Assembly (NCBI GenBank): GCA_013044075.1
Contig: JABEVG010000047.1
Span: 1 to 45,484 of the forward strand
Reading direction: 5' to 3'
DNA length: 45,484 bases
From: Gallionella sp.
GTDB lineage: Bacteria > Pseudomonadota > Gammaproteobacteria > Burkholderiales > Gallionellaceae
Below the pieces are notes generated by a model, which did no database searches, had not been told where the DNA came from, and saw only the letters and a list, made by a program, of their open reading frames with translations. The position numbers and the translations under genes were made by a program. Below, piece by piece: positions 7,517-17,675 of this stretch; position 1 is the first letter of the stretch; the number at the start of each line of letters is the position of its first letter.

Positions 7517-8632
7517 TTAAAGCAGTACGAGATTATCCCGGTGTATCAGTTCCGCATCGCCGCCATAGCCCAGCAGGCCGGATATTTCCTGGGAGGGGTG
7601 ACGCGCGATACGGCGTGCCTCGTCGTCGTTGTAATTACTCAGGCCGCGCGCGATGTCCAGTCCTTGGGCATTCACGCAGGCGATCACTGCACCGCGCCGG
7701 AATTCACCGCTCACGCCGGTTACGCCGATAGGCAGCAGACTTTTCCCCTCATGCAAGGCCTGGATCGCACCGTCATCCAAAACGAGTTTGCCGGTGACTT
7801 GCAAATGATCCGCAAGCCATTGTTTGCGGGCCGCCAAAGTCAGCGTCGGTGCGGTGAGCAGCGTGCCGATGGCTTCGCCTTGCAACAGGCGTAACAACAC
7901 ATCGCGTTCGTGGCCGGAGGCGATGACGGTGTGCGCGCCGCTGCGTGCGGCGCGTTTCGCCGCGAGTATCTTGGTCAGCATTCCGCCGCGACCGATGGCA
8001 CTGCCCGCGCCGCCCGCCATCACTTCAAGCTGGGCATCGCCCGCCTGGGCTGCGCCGACCAGAGTGGCGTGCGCATCTTTGCGCGGATCGGCGGTATATA
8101 GCCCCGACTGATCGGTGAGTATCACCAGCACATCTGCATCGATTAAATTCGTCACCAGCGCGCCCAGCGTGTCGTTGTCGCCGAACTTGATCTCGTCGGT
8201 GACCACGGTATCGTTCTCGTTGATGATGGGGATGACGCGAAGACCCAGCAGGGTGGTCAGCGTGGCGCGCGCGTTGAGATAACGCTCGCGATCGACCAGA
8301 TCGGCATGGGTGAGCAGTACTTGCGCGGCATGCAGTTTATGCACACGGAAACAGCTTTCATATGCCTGCACCAGTCCCATTTGTCCGACAGCGGCAGCGG
8401 CTTGCAACTCGTGTATAAGCGTCGGGCGTGCCGCCCAGCCCAGACGCTGCATGCCTTCCGCGATCGCGCCGGATGACACCAGCACCACTTCAAGGCCGCT
8501 GGCATTGAGTGCCGCGATCTGGCGCGCCCAGTTGCCCAGCGCGTTCAAGTCCAGGCCCTCGCCCTGATTGGTCACCAGACTGCTGCCGACTTTGACGACG
8601 ATACGTTTGCAAGAAGTTAAAACCGTTTTCAT
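7517..8632 (-). CDS. proB: Glutamate 5-kinase
   Basis: Catalyses the first step of proline synthesis, phosphorylating glutamate at the gamma-carboxylate. The 371-residue length equals the usual two-domain form: an amino acid kinase domain (starting [12 protein letters not shown], with [12 protein letters not shown] near 50-60 and the [19 protein letters not shown] stretch near 136-154) and a C-terminal PUA domain (about 277-355). It follows obgE on the minus strand with a gap of about 100 bp, a common arrangement in betaproteobacteria (obgE-proB). No proA is in the window. Confidence 0.95.
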   Translation of the reverse strand: MKTVLTSCKRIVVKVGSSLVTNQGEGLDLNALGNWARQIAALNASGLEVVLVSSGAIAEGMQRLGWAARPTLIHELQAAAAVGQMGLVQAYESCFRVHKLHAAQVLLTHADLVDRERYLNARATLTTLLGLRVIPIINENDTVVTDEIKFGDNDTLGALVTNLIDADVLVILTDQSGLYTADPRKDAHATLVGAAQAGDAQLEVMAGGAGSAIGRGGMLTKILAAKRAARSGAHTVIASGHERDVLLRLLQGEAIGTLLTAPTLTLAARKQWLADHLQVTGKLVLDDGAIQALHEGKSLLPIGVTGVSGEFRRGAVIACVNAQGLDIARGLSNYNDDEARRIARHPSQEISGLLGYGGDAELIHRDNLVLL

Positions 8633-8733
8633 TTGTTGAATGCTTTCTCAAAAATTCAAACTTCTAAGTCCGGCGATGCGACGAAGCGGTTTAGGCAGGC
8701 AATTCGCAAGGCGAATGCTCGCAAATTTGGATT

Positions 8734-9801
<1,068 letters not shown>

Positions 9802-9817
9802 TCATTTACCATAAATG

Positions 9818-9850
9818 AAAACAGCCCTACCTTCACGATAGGGCTGTTTT
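9818..9850 (-). terminator. Intrinsic terminator between rpmA and obgE
   Basis: A 12-bp perfect stem (AAAACAGCCCTA at 9818-9829 with TAGGGCTGTTTT at 9839-9850) around a 9-nt loop. On the minus strand the stem ends in a run of T. It sits 16 nt after rpmA and about 20 nt before the obgE start codon, so it would uncouple the ribosomal protein genes from obgE. Confidence 0.85.
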
Positions 9851-9866
9851 ATACCAACGGAGCAGC

Positions 9867-10124
9867 TTACGCAGCGACGATGGAAACTGTTCTGCGTTGT
9901 TGCGCGCCCTTGATTGCGAACACAACCTTGCCGGTGATCTTGGCAAACAGCGTGTGGTCTTTGCCCATGCCGACGTTGTCGCCAGCATGGAACTCGGTAC
10001 CGCGTTGGCGGATGATGATGCTGCCCGCGTTAATCAATTCGCCGCCGTAACTCTTAACACCCAGTCGTTTCGAGTGCGAGTCGCGGCCGTTACTGGTACT
10101 ACCCCCGCCTTTTTTCGATGCCAT
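9867..10124 (-). CDS. rpmA: 50S ribosomal protein L27
   Basis: Ribosomal protein near the peptidyl transferase centre. The 85-residue sequence has the family signature [18 protein letters not shown] and the usual length. The N-terminus reads [10 protein letters not shown] where MAHKKAGGST is common. It follows rplU after 19 nt and ends just before an intrinsic terminator. Confidence 0.97.
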   Translation of the reverse strand: MASKKGGGSTSNGRDSHSKRLGVKSYGGELINAGSIIIRQRGTEFHAGDNVGMGKDHTLFAKITGKVVFAIKGAQQRRTVSIVAA

Positions 10125-10143
10125 TTTTTATGCTCCTTTGCTG

Positions 10144-10455
10144 TTACGCAGAAATGCCGTCGATGCGGATCTCTGTGTAGTTTTGACGATGACCCTGATT
10201 CTTCTGGTAGTGCTTACGACGGCGCATCTTGAAGATGCGAACCTTGTCGCCGCGACCGTGTGAAACGATGGTTGCCGCAACCGTCGCACCCGGCAACAGA
10301 GGCTTGCCCACAGACAGCTTGTCGCCGTTCGATACCATCAGGACTTTGTCCAGAACGATAGCAGAGCCAACGTCGCCAGCGAGAATTTCTACTTTTAATG
10401 TTTCACCGGTAGTAACGCGATATTGCTTACCACCCGTTTTAATGACTGCGTACAT
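10144..10455 (-). CDS. rplU: 50S ribosomal protein L21
   Basis: Early-assembly 23S rRNA-binding protein of 103 residues, starting [14 protein letters not shown] and containing the family end [16 protein letters not shown]. It is the first gene of the rplU-rpmA unit and has a strong promoter 39 nt upstream of its start. Confidence 0.97.
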   Translation of the reverse strand: MYAVIKTGGKQYRVTTGETLKVEILAGDVGSAIVLDKVLMVSNGDKLSVGKPLLPGATVAATIVSHGRGDKVRIFKMRRRKHYQKNQGHRQNYTEIRIDGISA

Positions 10456-10493
10456 AACAACCTCTATTAAGTGCGGTTTTTGCGAAGGCGCGG

Positions 10494-10521
10494 ATTATAC
10501 ATAAATAAACGCCCCCGTCAA
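10494..10521 (-). promoter_or_regulatory. Sigma-70 promoter of rplU-rpmA
   Basis: On the minus strand: TTGACG (10521-10516), 16-nt spacer, TATAAT (10499-10494), with TG directly before the -10 box. This is the best promoter in the window and lies between the end of rho and the start of rplU. Confidence 0.8.
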
Positions 10522-10552
10522 AACCATTTTTATAAATGCGCGACCTTGACCT

Positions 10553-11809
10553 TTAACGCCTCATCGAATCAAAGAATTCGTTGTTGTTTTTGGTTGCTTT
10601 GATCTTGTCCAACAAGAACTCCATCGCTTCCAGCTCATCCATAGGATAGAGCAGCTTGCGCAGCAGCCAGATGCGTTGCAGCACGTCGGGTTTGATGAGC
10701 AGCTCTTCTTTACGCGTACCGGAACGGTTCACGTTGATGGCGGGATAGACGCGCTTCTCGGCCATGCGCCGGTCCAGATGGATTTCCATGTTGCCCGTGC
10801 CTTTGAATTCCTCGTAGATCACATCGTCCATGCGCGAGCCGGTATCCACCAGCGCGGTGGCGATGATGGTCAGCGAGCCGCCTTCCTCGATGTTGCGGGC
10901 CGCGCCGAAGAAGCGTTTGGGGCGGTGCAGCGCGTTGGCATCCACGCCACCGGTCAATACCTTGCCGGATGAAGGGATGACGGTGTTGTAGGCGCGCGCC
11001 AAGCGGGTGATGGAGTCGAGCAGGATGACGACATCCTTCTTGTGCTCCACCAGACGCTTGGCCTTTTCCAGCACCATCTCGGCGACTTGCACATGACGCG
11101 TGGCGGGCTCGTCGAAGGTGGAGGCGACCACTTCTCCGCGCACCGTGCGCGTCATCTCGGTCACTTCTTCAGGGCGTTCGTCAATCAGCAACACGATCAG
11201 TGTGGCATCGGGATTGTTTGTCGAGATGGAATGGGCGATGTGTTGCAGCATCACCGTCTTGCCGGACTTGGGCGAGGCGACCAGCAAGCCGCGCTGGCCT
11301 TTGCCGATCGGCGCGACGATGTCGATGATGCGTCCGGTGACGTTCTCTTCGGCGCGTATGTCGCGTTCCAGCTTCAGCGGTGAGGTCGGGAACAGCGGGG
11401 TCAGATTCTCGAACAGGATCTTGTTCTTTGCGTTCTCGGGCGGCTCGTCGTTGACCTTGTCCACTTTGACCAGCGCGACATAACGTTCGCCATCCTTGGG
11501 TGTGCGTATCTCACCCTCTATCGAATCACCGGTATGCAGGTTGAAGCGGCGTATCTGGCTGGGGCTGACGTAGATGTCGTCCGGGCCGGCCAGATAGGAT
11601 GTGTCAGGCGAACGCAGGAAGCCGAACCCGTCCGGCAGGATCTCCAGCGTGCCGTCGCCGAAGATGGCCTCGCCTTTTTTCGCCTGGCTCTTCAGCAATG
11701 CGAAGATCAGGTCCTGCTTGCGCATGCGATTGGCGTTTTCGATTTGATTGGCCGCAGCCATTTCAACCAGTTCGGTTACGTGTTTGAGTTTTATGTCGGA
11801 TAGATGCAT
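10553..11809 (-). CDS. rho: Transcription termination factor Rho
   Basis: Hexameric RNA-dependent ATPase that ends transcription. The 418-residue protein has the helical N-terminal domain ([18 protein letters not shown]), the cold-shock-like RNA-binding domain with DGFGFLRS (60-67) and the ATPase domain with the P-loop ASPKSGKT (178-185) and the [16 protein letters not shown] segment (about 204-219). No inserts are present. The trxA-rho order on the same strand, with about 115 bp between them, is conserved in many proteobacteria. A short hairpin (GGTGC/GCACC at 11858-11870) lies in the leader; rho leaders often carry autoregulation, but none is proven here. Confidence 0.97.
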   Translation of the reverse strand: MHLSDIKLKHVTELVEMAAANQIENANRMRKQDLIFALLKSQAKKGEAIFGDGTLEILPDGFGFLRSPDTSYLAGPDDIYVSPSQIRRFNLHTGDSIEGEIRTPKDGERYVALVKVDKVNDEPPENAKNKILFENLTPLFPTSPLKLERDIRAEENVTGRIIDIVAPIGKGQRGLLVASPKSGKTVMLQHIAHSISTNNPDATLIVLLIDERPEEVTEMTRTVRGEVVASTFDEPATRHVQVAEMVLEKAKRLVEHKKDVVILLDSITRLARAYNTVIPSSGKVLTGGVDANALHRPKRFFGAARNIEEGGSLTIIATALVDTGSRMDDVIYEEFKGTGNMEIHLDRRMAEKRVYPAINVNRSGTRKEELLIKPDVLQRIWLLRKLLYPMDELEAMEFLLDKIKATKNNNEFFDSMRR

Positions 11810-11925
11810 AGCGATGCGTGAGGTAGTCGAGGCGAGAAGGAAGGGGTTGAATCAGATGGTGCGAGGCACCCGCGCGGCCGTTTTCTTTAAGGTTTTTCAG
11901 CAGTGCGGGCGCGACACTAAACGTA

Positions 11926-12252
11926 TTAGATGTGGCTGTCAATAAAAGCGGTCAATTGGGATTTGGACAATGCGCCCACTTTGGTGGCTTCGATATTGCC
12001 ATTCTTGAACAGCATCAGGGTGGGAATTCCGCGTATGCCGTATTTTGCGGGGGTCTGCTGATTTTCATCAACGTTGACCTTGGCGACTTTCAAACGACCG
12101 TCATATTCCTTCGATATCTCTTCAAGGATAGGCGCGATCATGCGGCATGGGCCGCACCATTCTGCCCAGTAATCGACCAGCACGGGCAACGGCGATTGCA
12201 GCACGGCTGCGTCAAAAGTGGCATCGGAAACGTAATGGATATGTTCGCTCAT
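11926..12252 (-). CDS. trxA: Thioredoxin 1
   Basis: Small cytoplasmic disulfide reductase of 108 residues, the usual length. The active site WCGPC is at 32-36 with the redox cysteines 33 and 36, and the cis-proline region RGIPTL follows. It lies upstream of rho on the minus strand and divergent from xseB. The leader between 12253 and the divergent xseB start contains an eight-G run (12280-12287 on the plus strand). Confidence 0.97.
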   Translation of the reverse strand: MSEHIHYVSDATFDAAVLQSPLPVLVDYWAEWCGPCRMIAPILEEISKEYDGRLKVAKVNVDENQQTPAKYGIRGIPTLMLFKNGNIEATKVGALSKSQLTAFIDSHI

Positions 12253-12439
12253 GGTGAAATCTCGCTTGTTTTAGAGTTAGGGGGGGGTGCAGGAATACTG
12301 AGAGAATTTTTTGCTGGGCGCATCCTAACCAAAAACCGGCTGACTGGGAAGTGTAAAAAATTGCCTGTAAAAAATGTCAGCCGCTCGGGCTGTTAATCTC
12401 TGGCGCAGACAAAAACTGGCTCTGCGTGGATGCGTTCGG

Positions 12440-12445
12440 TAGAAT
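12440..12445 (+). promoter_or_regulatory. -10 box before xseB
   Basis: TAGAAT (12440-12445) with a weak CTGGCT -35 candidate 18 nt upstream. It lies 29 nt before the xseB start. The 12253-12474 gap also must contain the trxA promoter on the other strand; no convincing minus-strand pair was found. Confidence 0.35.
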
Positions 12446-12474
12446 GCCGTTCTTTTGCAAGCTGGGGGATGAAG

Positions 12475-12705
12475 ATGGTCGCAAAATCACAAAAAGCTCC
12501 GGGCTTTGAGGCGGCGATGACCGAATTGGAGACCCTGGTCGCCGATATGGAAGCGGGTAAGTTGTCCCTGGAAGACGCGTTGGGCGCGTATAAACGCGGT
12601 GCGGAGTTGCTGGCATTTTGCCGTACCCGCCTGGATGACGCGCAGCAGCAAGTGCGCGTGTTGGAAGAAGGCGTGCTGAAAGACTTCGAGGCGGGACAAA
12701 GTTAA
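12475..12705 (+). CDS. xseB: Exodeoxyribonuclease VII small subunit
   Basis: Small helical subunit that binds XseA to form the single-strand-specific exonuclease VII. The 76-residue sequence has the family pattern FEAAMTELETLVADMEAGKLSLEDALGAYKRGAEL. The ATG at 12475 is preferred because GGGGG lies 6-10 nt upstream; 12469 is an alternative. Its stop overlaps the ispA start (TAATG). xseA is not in the window; the xseB-ispA-dxs order is widespread in proteobacteria. Confidence 0.93.
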   Translation: MVAKSQKAPGFEAAMTELETLVADMEAGKLSLEDALGAYKRGAELLAFCRTRLDDAQQQVRVLEEGVLKDFEAGQS

Positions 12706-13595
12706 TGAGCGTTGATTTTCAGAGCTGGACCAACACACACATCGCTCATTTTGAAACCGTGTTGGCGGGCTTGCTGCCGCCCGCCGAAGTCGCGCCTCAA
12801 CGGCTGCATCAGGCGATGCGCTACGCGGTGTTGCAAGGCGGCAAGCGGGTGCGCCCTTTACTGACCTTTGCCGCAGCCGAGTTGGTCGGTGCAGAGCTGC
12901 CCCGCGCGCAATACGCTGCGGCATCCGTCGAACTCATCCACGCCTATTCATTGGTGCACGACGATATGCCGTGCATGGACGACGATGTGTTGCGCCGTGG
13001 CAAGCCGACTTGCCACGTCCAATATGACGAGGCGACAGCCCTGCTGGTCGGCGACAGTTTGCAGACGCTGGCTTTCCAGTTGTTGGCGGAACATCGCTTG
13101 AGTGATGATGCGTCGCGGCAATTGGCAATGATCAAGCTGCTGGCGGCTGCTTCCGGCTCGCGCGGCATGGCGGGCGGCCAGGCGATCGACTTGGCGAGTG
13201 TGGGCAAGTCATTGTCGGTGCCCGAGCTGGAGTTCATGCATATCCATAAGACCGGGGCGTTGATACGCGCCGCCATTCTGTTGGGCGCGCATTGCGGGAA
13301 CGCGACTGACGCGCAACTTTCCAGACTGAACCATTTTGGCAAATGCGTGGGGCTGGCTTTTCAGGTGGTGGACGATGTGCTGGATGCCGAAGCCGATACC
13401 GCCACGCTTGGTAAGACCGCAGGCAAGGATGCCGACCACGACAAACCGACCTATGTGACCCTGCTGGGTGTGCAGGCCGCACGCGGAATGGCGCGGCAGT
13501 TGCATCAGGACGCGCTGGAGAGTCTGGCGGAGTTCGGCGGGGCTGCGCGGCGTTTGCGCGAACTGGCGGATTTCATCGTGTTGCGAAAATACTGA
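12705..13595 (+). CDS. ispA: Farnesyl diphosphate synthase (short-chain polyprenyl synthase)
   Basis: Condenses isopentenyl diphosphate with allylic diphosphates to give C10/C15 prenyl diphosphates. The 296-residue protein has the first aspartate-rich motif DDMPCMDDD (86-94), the second, DDVLD (223-227), and the GGKRVRP substrate-binding motif (45-51). Start and stop overlap neighbours: one base with xseB, and dxs begins one base after its stop, so the three are probably one operon. Confidence 0.94.
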   Translation: MSVDFQSWTNTHIAHFETVLAGLLPPAEVAPQRLHQAMRYAVLQGGKRVRPLLTFAAAELVGAELPRAQYAAASVELIHAYSLVHDDMPCMDDDVLRRGKPTCHVQYDEATALLVGDSLQTLAFQLLAEHRLSDDASRQLAMIKLLAAASGSRGMAGGQAIDLASVGKSLSVPELEFMHIHKTGALIRAAILLGAHCGNATDAQLSRLNHFGKCVGLAFQVVDDVLDAEADTATLGKTAGKDADHDKPTYVTLLGVQAARGMARQLHQDALESLAEFGGAARRLRELADFIVLRKY

Positions 13596-13596
13596 C

Positions 13597-15447
13597 ATGT
13601 ATACCTTGCTGAACACTATCAACAGTCCCGAAGAATTGCGCCTCTTGTCGCGCGAGCAGCTGCCGCAGTTGGCCGACGAGTTGCGCGAATTTCTGGTCGA
13701 GTCGGTGAGCAAGACCGGCGGGCATCTGTCTTCCAATCTGGGCACGGTCGAGCTGACCATCGCGCTGCACTATGTATTCGACACCCCGCAAGATAAATTG
13801 GTGTGGGATGTCGGTCATCAGACTTATGTACACAAGATTTTGACGGGTCGCCGCACCCGGATGAGCAGCTTGCGTATGGCGGGCGGCCTCGCCGGTTTCC
13901 CCAAGCGCGAGGAAAGTCCTTACGACACTTTTGGTACCGGACATTCCAGCACGTCTATCAGTGCCGCACTGGGCATGGCCGTGGCGGCCCAGTTGGCGGG
14001 CAGCGAGCGGCGTGCCGTGGCCATCATAGGCGACGGCGCGATGACCGGCGGCATGGCATTCGAGGCGTTGAACAATGCGGGTGCGATGGATGCGAACCTG
14101 CTGGTCATCCTCAACGACAACGATATGTCGATCTCGCGCCCGGTGGGTGCACTAAACAATTATCTGGCCAAGCTGATGTCGGGACGTTTCTACGCGGCGA
14201 TGCGGCGCGGCAGCGAGAAGATGTTGAAGGGTATGCCGCCCATGCTGGAATTCGCCAAACGCGCCGAAGAGCATGTCAAAGGCATGGTGATACCCGGCAC
14301 ACTGTTCGAGGAATTCGGCTTCAACTATATCGGCCCCATCGACGGCCATGATGTGGACGTGTTGCTCGATACACTGGGCAATATCCGCAAGCTGACTGGC
14401 CCGCAGTTCCTGCACATCGTCACGCAAAAGGGCCGGGGCTACGACAAGGCCGAGGCCGATTGCCTGCTGTATCACGGCGTGAGCAAATTTGACCGCACCA
14501 ACGGTATCGTTTCCAAACCCGCAAGCCAGCCTTCTTATACGCAGGTCTTCGGCCAGTGGCTATGCGATATGGCCGAACAAGACCAGCGTGTCGTGGGCAT
14601 CACGCCCGCGATGTGCGAAGGCTCGGGGATGCCGGCGTTCGCCGAACGTTTCCCGGCACGTTATTTCGATGTGGGTATCGCGGAGCAGCACGCGCTGACG
14701 TTTGCGGCGGGTTTGGCATGCGACGGCTACAAGCCGGTGGTGGCGATCTATTCGACTTTCTTGCAGCGCGCCTACGATCAACTCATCCACGACATCGCGA
14801 TACAGAATCTGCCGGTGTTGTTGGCGATCGATCGCGGCGGGCTGGTGGGCGCGGACGGTGCCACCCACGCCGGCAGTTTCGATCTGAGTTTTTTGCGTTG
14901 CATCCCGAACCTGACGGTGATGACCCCTGCCGATGAGAACGAATGCCGGCGGATGCTCTACACCGCGATGCGGATGGATACGCCCACGGCGGTGCGCTAT
15001 CCGCGCGGTATCGGGCCGGGCGTGGCGGTGCAAAAAGAGATGAGCGCGTTGACTGTGGGTAAAGCCGAGCTGCGTCGCAGTGGCAAGCGCGTCGCCATCC
15101 TGGCCTTCGGTTCCATGCTCGCGCCCGGTCTGCGAGCAGCCGAATCTTTGGATGCCACGGTGGTGAACATGCGTTTCGTCAAACCGCTGGATGCGGAGAT
15201 GGTCGCGCGGATCGCGCGCGACCACGAGCTGCTGGTCAGCGTGGAAGAGAATGTGCTGCAAGGGGGCGCGGGCAGTGCCGTCGCGGAATGCCTCAACCAA
15301 CTTGGCTTGACCGTGCCGCTGTTGCAACTCGGCCTGCCGGACAGCTTCATCGAACAGGGCGACCCCGCGCAAATGCTGGCGGATTGTGGCCTGGACGCGG
15401 GCGGGATCGTTGCCTCGGTGCAGCGCAAACTAAGCTCAAAAAATTAA
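13597..15447 (+). CDS. dxs: 1-deoxy-D-xylulose-5-phosphate synthase
   Basis: Thiamine-diphosphate enzyme that makes DXP from pyruvate and glyceraldehyde 3-phosphate, the entry to the non-mevalonate isoprenoid pathway. 616 residues. Visible are the N-terminal GGHLSSNLG and [17 protein letters not shown] segments, the ThDP motif [18 protein letters not shown] and the transketolase-like middle domain ([16 protein letters not shown]). The start at 13597 follows the ispA stop; the longer open frame to 13468 is read inside ispA and is not coding. IspH at 42725 catalyses the last step of the same pathway. Confidence 0.97.
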   Translation: MYTLLNTINSPEELRLLSREQLPQLADELREFLVESVSKTGGHLSSNLGTVELTIALHYVFDTPQDKLVWDVGHQTYVHKILTGRRTRMSSLRMAGGLAGFPKREESPYDTFGTGHSSTSISAALGMAVAAQLAGSERRAVAIIGDGAMTGGMAFEALNNAGAMDANLLVILNDNDMSISRPVGALNNYLAKLMSGRFYAAMRRGSEKMLKGMPPMLEFAKRAEEHVKGMVIPGTLFEEFGFNYIGPIDGHDVDVLLDTLGNIRKLTGPQFLHIVTQKGRGYDKAEADCLLYHGVSKFDRTNGIVSKPASQPSYTQVFGQWLCDMAEQDQRVVGITPAMCEGSGMPAFAERFPARYFDVGIAEQHALTFAAGLACDGYKPVVAIYSTFLQRAYDQLIHDIAIQNLPVLLAIDRGGLVGADGATHAGSFDLSFLRCIPNLTVMTPADENECRRMLYTAMRMDTPTAVRYPRGIGPGVAVQKEMSALTVGKAELRRSGKRVAILAFGSMLAPGLRAAESLDATVVNMRFVKPLDAEMVARIARDHELLVSVEENVLQGGAGSAVAECLNQLGLTVPLLQLGLPDSFIEQGDPAQMLADCGLDAGGIVASVQRKLSSKN

Positions 15448-15471
15448 CCGAGTGATTTAGTCTGGATTGGA

Positions 15472-15477
15472 TATAAT
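15472..15477 (+). promoter_or_regulatory. -10 box (TATAAT) before folE2
   Basis: A perfect TATAAT 35 nt before the folE2 start, in the gap after dxs. No clear -35 box at the right distance. A good ribosome binding site (AGGAAG, 15501-15506) follows, so folE2 probably has its own promoter. Confidence 0.5.
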
Positions 15478-15512
15478 TTGCCGGTCACCTAAAACTTAAC
15501 AGGAAGTTCGCT

Positions 15513-16316
15513 ATGAATCGTCCCGAAAAAAATCCGATCGCCGATGTGCAAAGCTCCGCCGATGTGCGTCGCATCGCCATCAATCGCGTGGGTATCAAAG
15601 GTATACGCCATCCGGTCAAAGTGAAAGACAAGAGCGTGGGGGTGCAGCACACCATCGCCACCTTCAACATGTACGTGCACTTGCCGCATAATTTCAAGGG
15701 CACGCACATGTCGCGTTTTGTCGAGATTTTGAACCAGCATGAGCGCGAGATATCAGTGGAGTCGTTTGAAAGTATATTGAGCGAAATGGTCGCCCGTCTG
15801 GAAGCACAGTCCGGCTACATCGAAATGAGTTTTCCTTATTTTGTGAACAAGACCGCGCCGGTTTCCGGCGTGCAGAGCCTGCTCGATTACGATGTCACGC
15901 TGATCGGTGAGATCGTCGATGGCCGTGCGCGCATGACTCTGAAAGTGCTCGTGCCGGTCACCAGTTTGTGCCCGTGCTCGAAGAAGATATCCGAGCGCGG
16001 TGCGCATAATCAACGCTCCCACGTCACGCTCACGTTGCGCACCAACCGTTTTGTCTGGATCGAGGACGTGGTGCGCATCGCCGAAGAGCAAGCCTCCTGC
16101 GAGTTGTATGGTTTGCTGAAACGCCCCGATGAGAAATACGTCACCGAACGCGCCTACGACAATCCCAAGTTCGTCGAGGACATGGTGCGTGATGTCGCCG
16201 CTGTGTTGAACGCGGACGAACGCATCGATGCCTACATCGTGGAGTCGGAGAACTTCGAGTCCATCCATAACCATTCAGCCTACGCGCTGATCGAGCGGGA
16301 CAAAACCAGGGATTGA
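15513..16316 (+). CDS. folE2: GTP cyclohydrolase I, FolE2 type
   Basis: Converts GTP to 7,8-dihydroneopterin triphosphate, the first step of tetrahydrofolate (and queuosine) synthesis. The 267-residue protein belongs to the FolE2 (COG1469) family, unrelated in sequence length to classical FolE, with the family motif [13 protein letters not shown] and cysteines at 153 and 155. FolE2 enzymes use metals other than zinc and in some bacteria back up FolE under zinc limitation; no Zur site was recognised here. folK, a later folate gene, lies 3 kb downstream. Confidence 0.94.
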   Translation: MNRPEKNPIADVQSSADVRRIAINRVGIKGIRHPVKVKDKSVGVQHTIATFNMYVHLPHNFKGTHMSRFVEILNQHEREISVESFESILSEMVARLEAQSGYIEMSFPYFVNKTAPVSGVQSLLDYDVTLIGEIVDGRARMTLKVLVPVTSLCPCSKKISERGAHNQRSHVTLTLRTNRFVWIEDVVRIAEEQASCELYGLLKRPDEKYVTERAYDNPKFVEDMVRDVAAVLNADERIDAYIVESENFESIHNHSAYALIERDKTRD

Positions 16317-16317
16317 A

Positions 16318-16373
16318 AATCAGGAGTCAGGAAAACCGCCGCGCTGATCTTAACTGAATCCTGAATCCTGATT
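16318..16373. repeat. Tandem-heptamer dyad, copy B
   Basis: Left arm AATCAGGAGTCAGGA (16318-16332) and right arm TCCTGAATCCTGATT (16359-16373) are complementary over 15 nt with one mismatch. Each arm is built of a repeated heptamer (TCAGGA-N). It begins just after the folE2 stop codon and has no T tract, so it is not a standard terminator. Confidence 0.65.
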
Positions 16374-16387
16374 CCCGTCTTTACGAC

Positions 16388-17104
16388 ATGAAACCCATCG
16401 CCATCTTCCGCCACGCAGCCACCGAAGGACCGGGCTATCTGGCCGAGTTCTTGGATGCGCGCAACATTCCCTGGACGCTGATCGCCATCGACGCGGGCGA
16501 TACCGTTCCTTCCGGTGCATCGGCTTATTCAGGCTTGGTGTTCATGGGAGGGACTATGAGTGTGAACGATGATTTGCCGTGGATCGAGTCTGTACTGGTT
16601 TTGATACGCGAGGCGGTGGCGATGGATATCCCGGTGTTGGGACATTGTCTGGGCGGGCAGCTGATTTCCAAGGCACTCGGCGGAGCCGTGTCGCGCAATC
16701 CGACCAAGGAAATCGGCTGGGGCGAAGTGGCGATTGCGGACAATGCCGTCGCGCGCGACTGGTTCGGCGATGCGCGGAGTTTCTGTGCCTTTCACTGGCA
16801 CGGCGAGACCTTCAGCCTGCCGCAAGGCGCGACTGCTGTGCTGTCCGGTCCCGGTTGCGCCAATCAGGGCTATGTCCTCGGCAAACATCTGGCCTTGCAA
16901 TGCCATATCGAGATGACAGCGGTGATGATAGAGGCGTGGTGTGCGGTCGGCGCGGATGAGATCGCGACGGCAAGCGGCCCTTATGTGCAAACGGCGCATG
17001 AGATGCGTGCGCAAGCCGGACAGCACTTGCACGGCTTGCATCAAATCGCAGCGCGTCTGTATACCAAATGGCTGGCGGGTGCGTTAAACTCGCCGGGGCC
17101 GTAA
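16388..17104 (+). CDS. Class I glutamine amidotransferase-like protein
   Basis: Stand-alone class I amidotransferase domain of 238 residues. The nucleophile elbow GHCLGG gives Cys87; the His-Glu pair is best placed at H173 and E175 (QCHIE). The FHWHGETF stretch (135-142) is typical of the YfeJ/GMP synthase-like group. Such proteins hydrolyse glutamine or gamma-glutamyl compounds, but the acceptor or true substrate is unknown for most. No synthase partner is adjacent, so the role cannot be assigned from context. Confidence 0.85.
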   Translation: MKPIAIFRHAATEGPGYLAEFLDARNIPWTLIAIDAGDTVPSGASAYSGLVFMGGTMSVNDDLPWIESVLVLIREAVAMDIPVLGHCLGGQLISKALGGAVSRNPTKEIGWGEVAIADNAVARDWFGDARSFCAFHWHGETFSLPQGATAVLSGPGCANQGYVLGKHLALQCHIEMTAVMIEAWCAVGADEIATASGPYVQTAHEMRAQAGQHLHGLHQIAARLYTKWLAGALNSPGP

Positions 17105-17191
17105 GGGCGCGGTGTGCATCCCGCCGGTTTATGGCCCTGTTTCTGCAACCAAGGGAATCGTTCCCCCTATTTCACTTCCAAGGAGAGCTTC

Positions 17192-17539
17192 ATGAAGAAA
17201 TTGATCGCGTTGGCATGTTTGGGTTTCGCTGTCGTTGTTTCCGCGCCGGCTTTTGCGGGTGCACAACAGGACAAGATGAAGGGTTGCAACAAGGAGGCCA
17301 AGGGCATGAAAGGTGACGAGCGCAAGGCGTTCATGAGCAAATGCCTGAAGAAGGATTATGTGTTGAAGGGCGAAGCCGCCGCCGCGCCTGCTGCCAAATC
17401 AGAAGCCAAAGCTACAGCCAGTGCCGCTGCGCCGGCCAAACAGCAAGACAAGATGAAATCTTGCAATGCGGATGCCAAGAGCAAAGCATTGAAAGGTGCG
17501 GAGCGCAAGGCGTTCATGAGTTCTTGCCTGAAGGGTTGA
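17192..17539 (+). CDS. Secreted PsiF-repeat protein
   Basis: Exported protein of 115 residues with a clear signal peptide (MKKLIALACLGFAVV, likely cut after AFA at 22). The mature part has two copies of the PsiF repeat at about 25-53 and 84-114, each reading QQDKMK(G/S)CN, then ERKAFMS, then CLK, with one pair of cysteines per copy. They are joined by an Ala-rich linker. The family is named after E. coli PsiF, induced by phosphate starvation, but its molecular function is unknown. The ATG at 17192 is supported by AAGGAGAG just upstream. An intrinsic terminator follows. Confidence 0.88.
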   Translation: MKKLIALACLGFAVVVSAPAFAGAQQDKMKGCNKEAKGMKGDERKAFMSKCLKKDYVLKGEAAAAPAAKSEAKATASAAAPAKQQDKMKSCNADAKSKALKGAERKAFMSSCLKG

Positions 17540-17560
17540 GTGGCCGGACAGGATTGAGGA

Positions 17561-17587
17561 AACGCGCCGCACGGCGCGTTTTTTGTT
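17561..17587 (+). terminator. Rho-independent terminator after the PsiF-repeat gene
   Basis: AACGCGCCG (17561-17569) and CGGCGCGTT (17572-17580) form a perfect G+C-rich stem directly followed by a T run (17579-17584). Confidence 0.85.
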
Positions 17588-17623
17588 TGCCGAGGCACTG
17601 TCCGTGCGCGTAATCTGGCAGTG

Positions 17624-17629
17624 TATAAT
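17624..17629 (+). promoter_or_regulatory. -10 box (TATAAT) before pcnB
   Basis: A perfect TATAAT preceded directly by TG, 46 nt before the pcnB start and after the upstream terminator. The -35 region has no consensus. Confidence 0.5.
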
Positions 17630-17675
17630 CCGCGCTCTTTCACGCGACCCGGTCGCGTTTTATCTGGCAAAACCG

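Noticed and set aside
13468-13596. N-terminal extension of dxs
   Set aside because: Read in another frame inside ispA; the ATG at 13597 fits Dxs length and the operon spacing.
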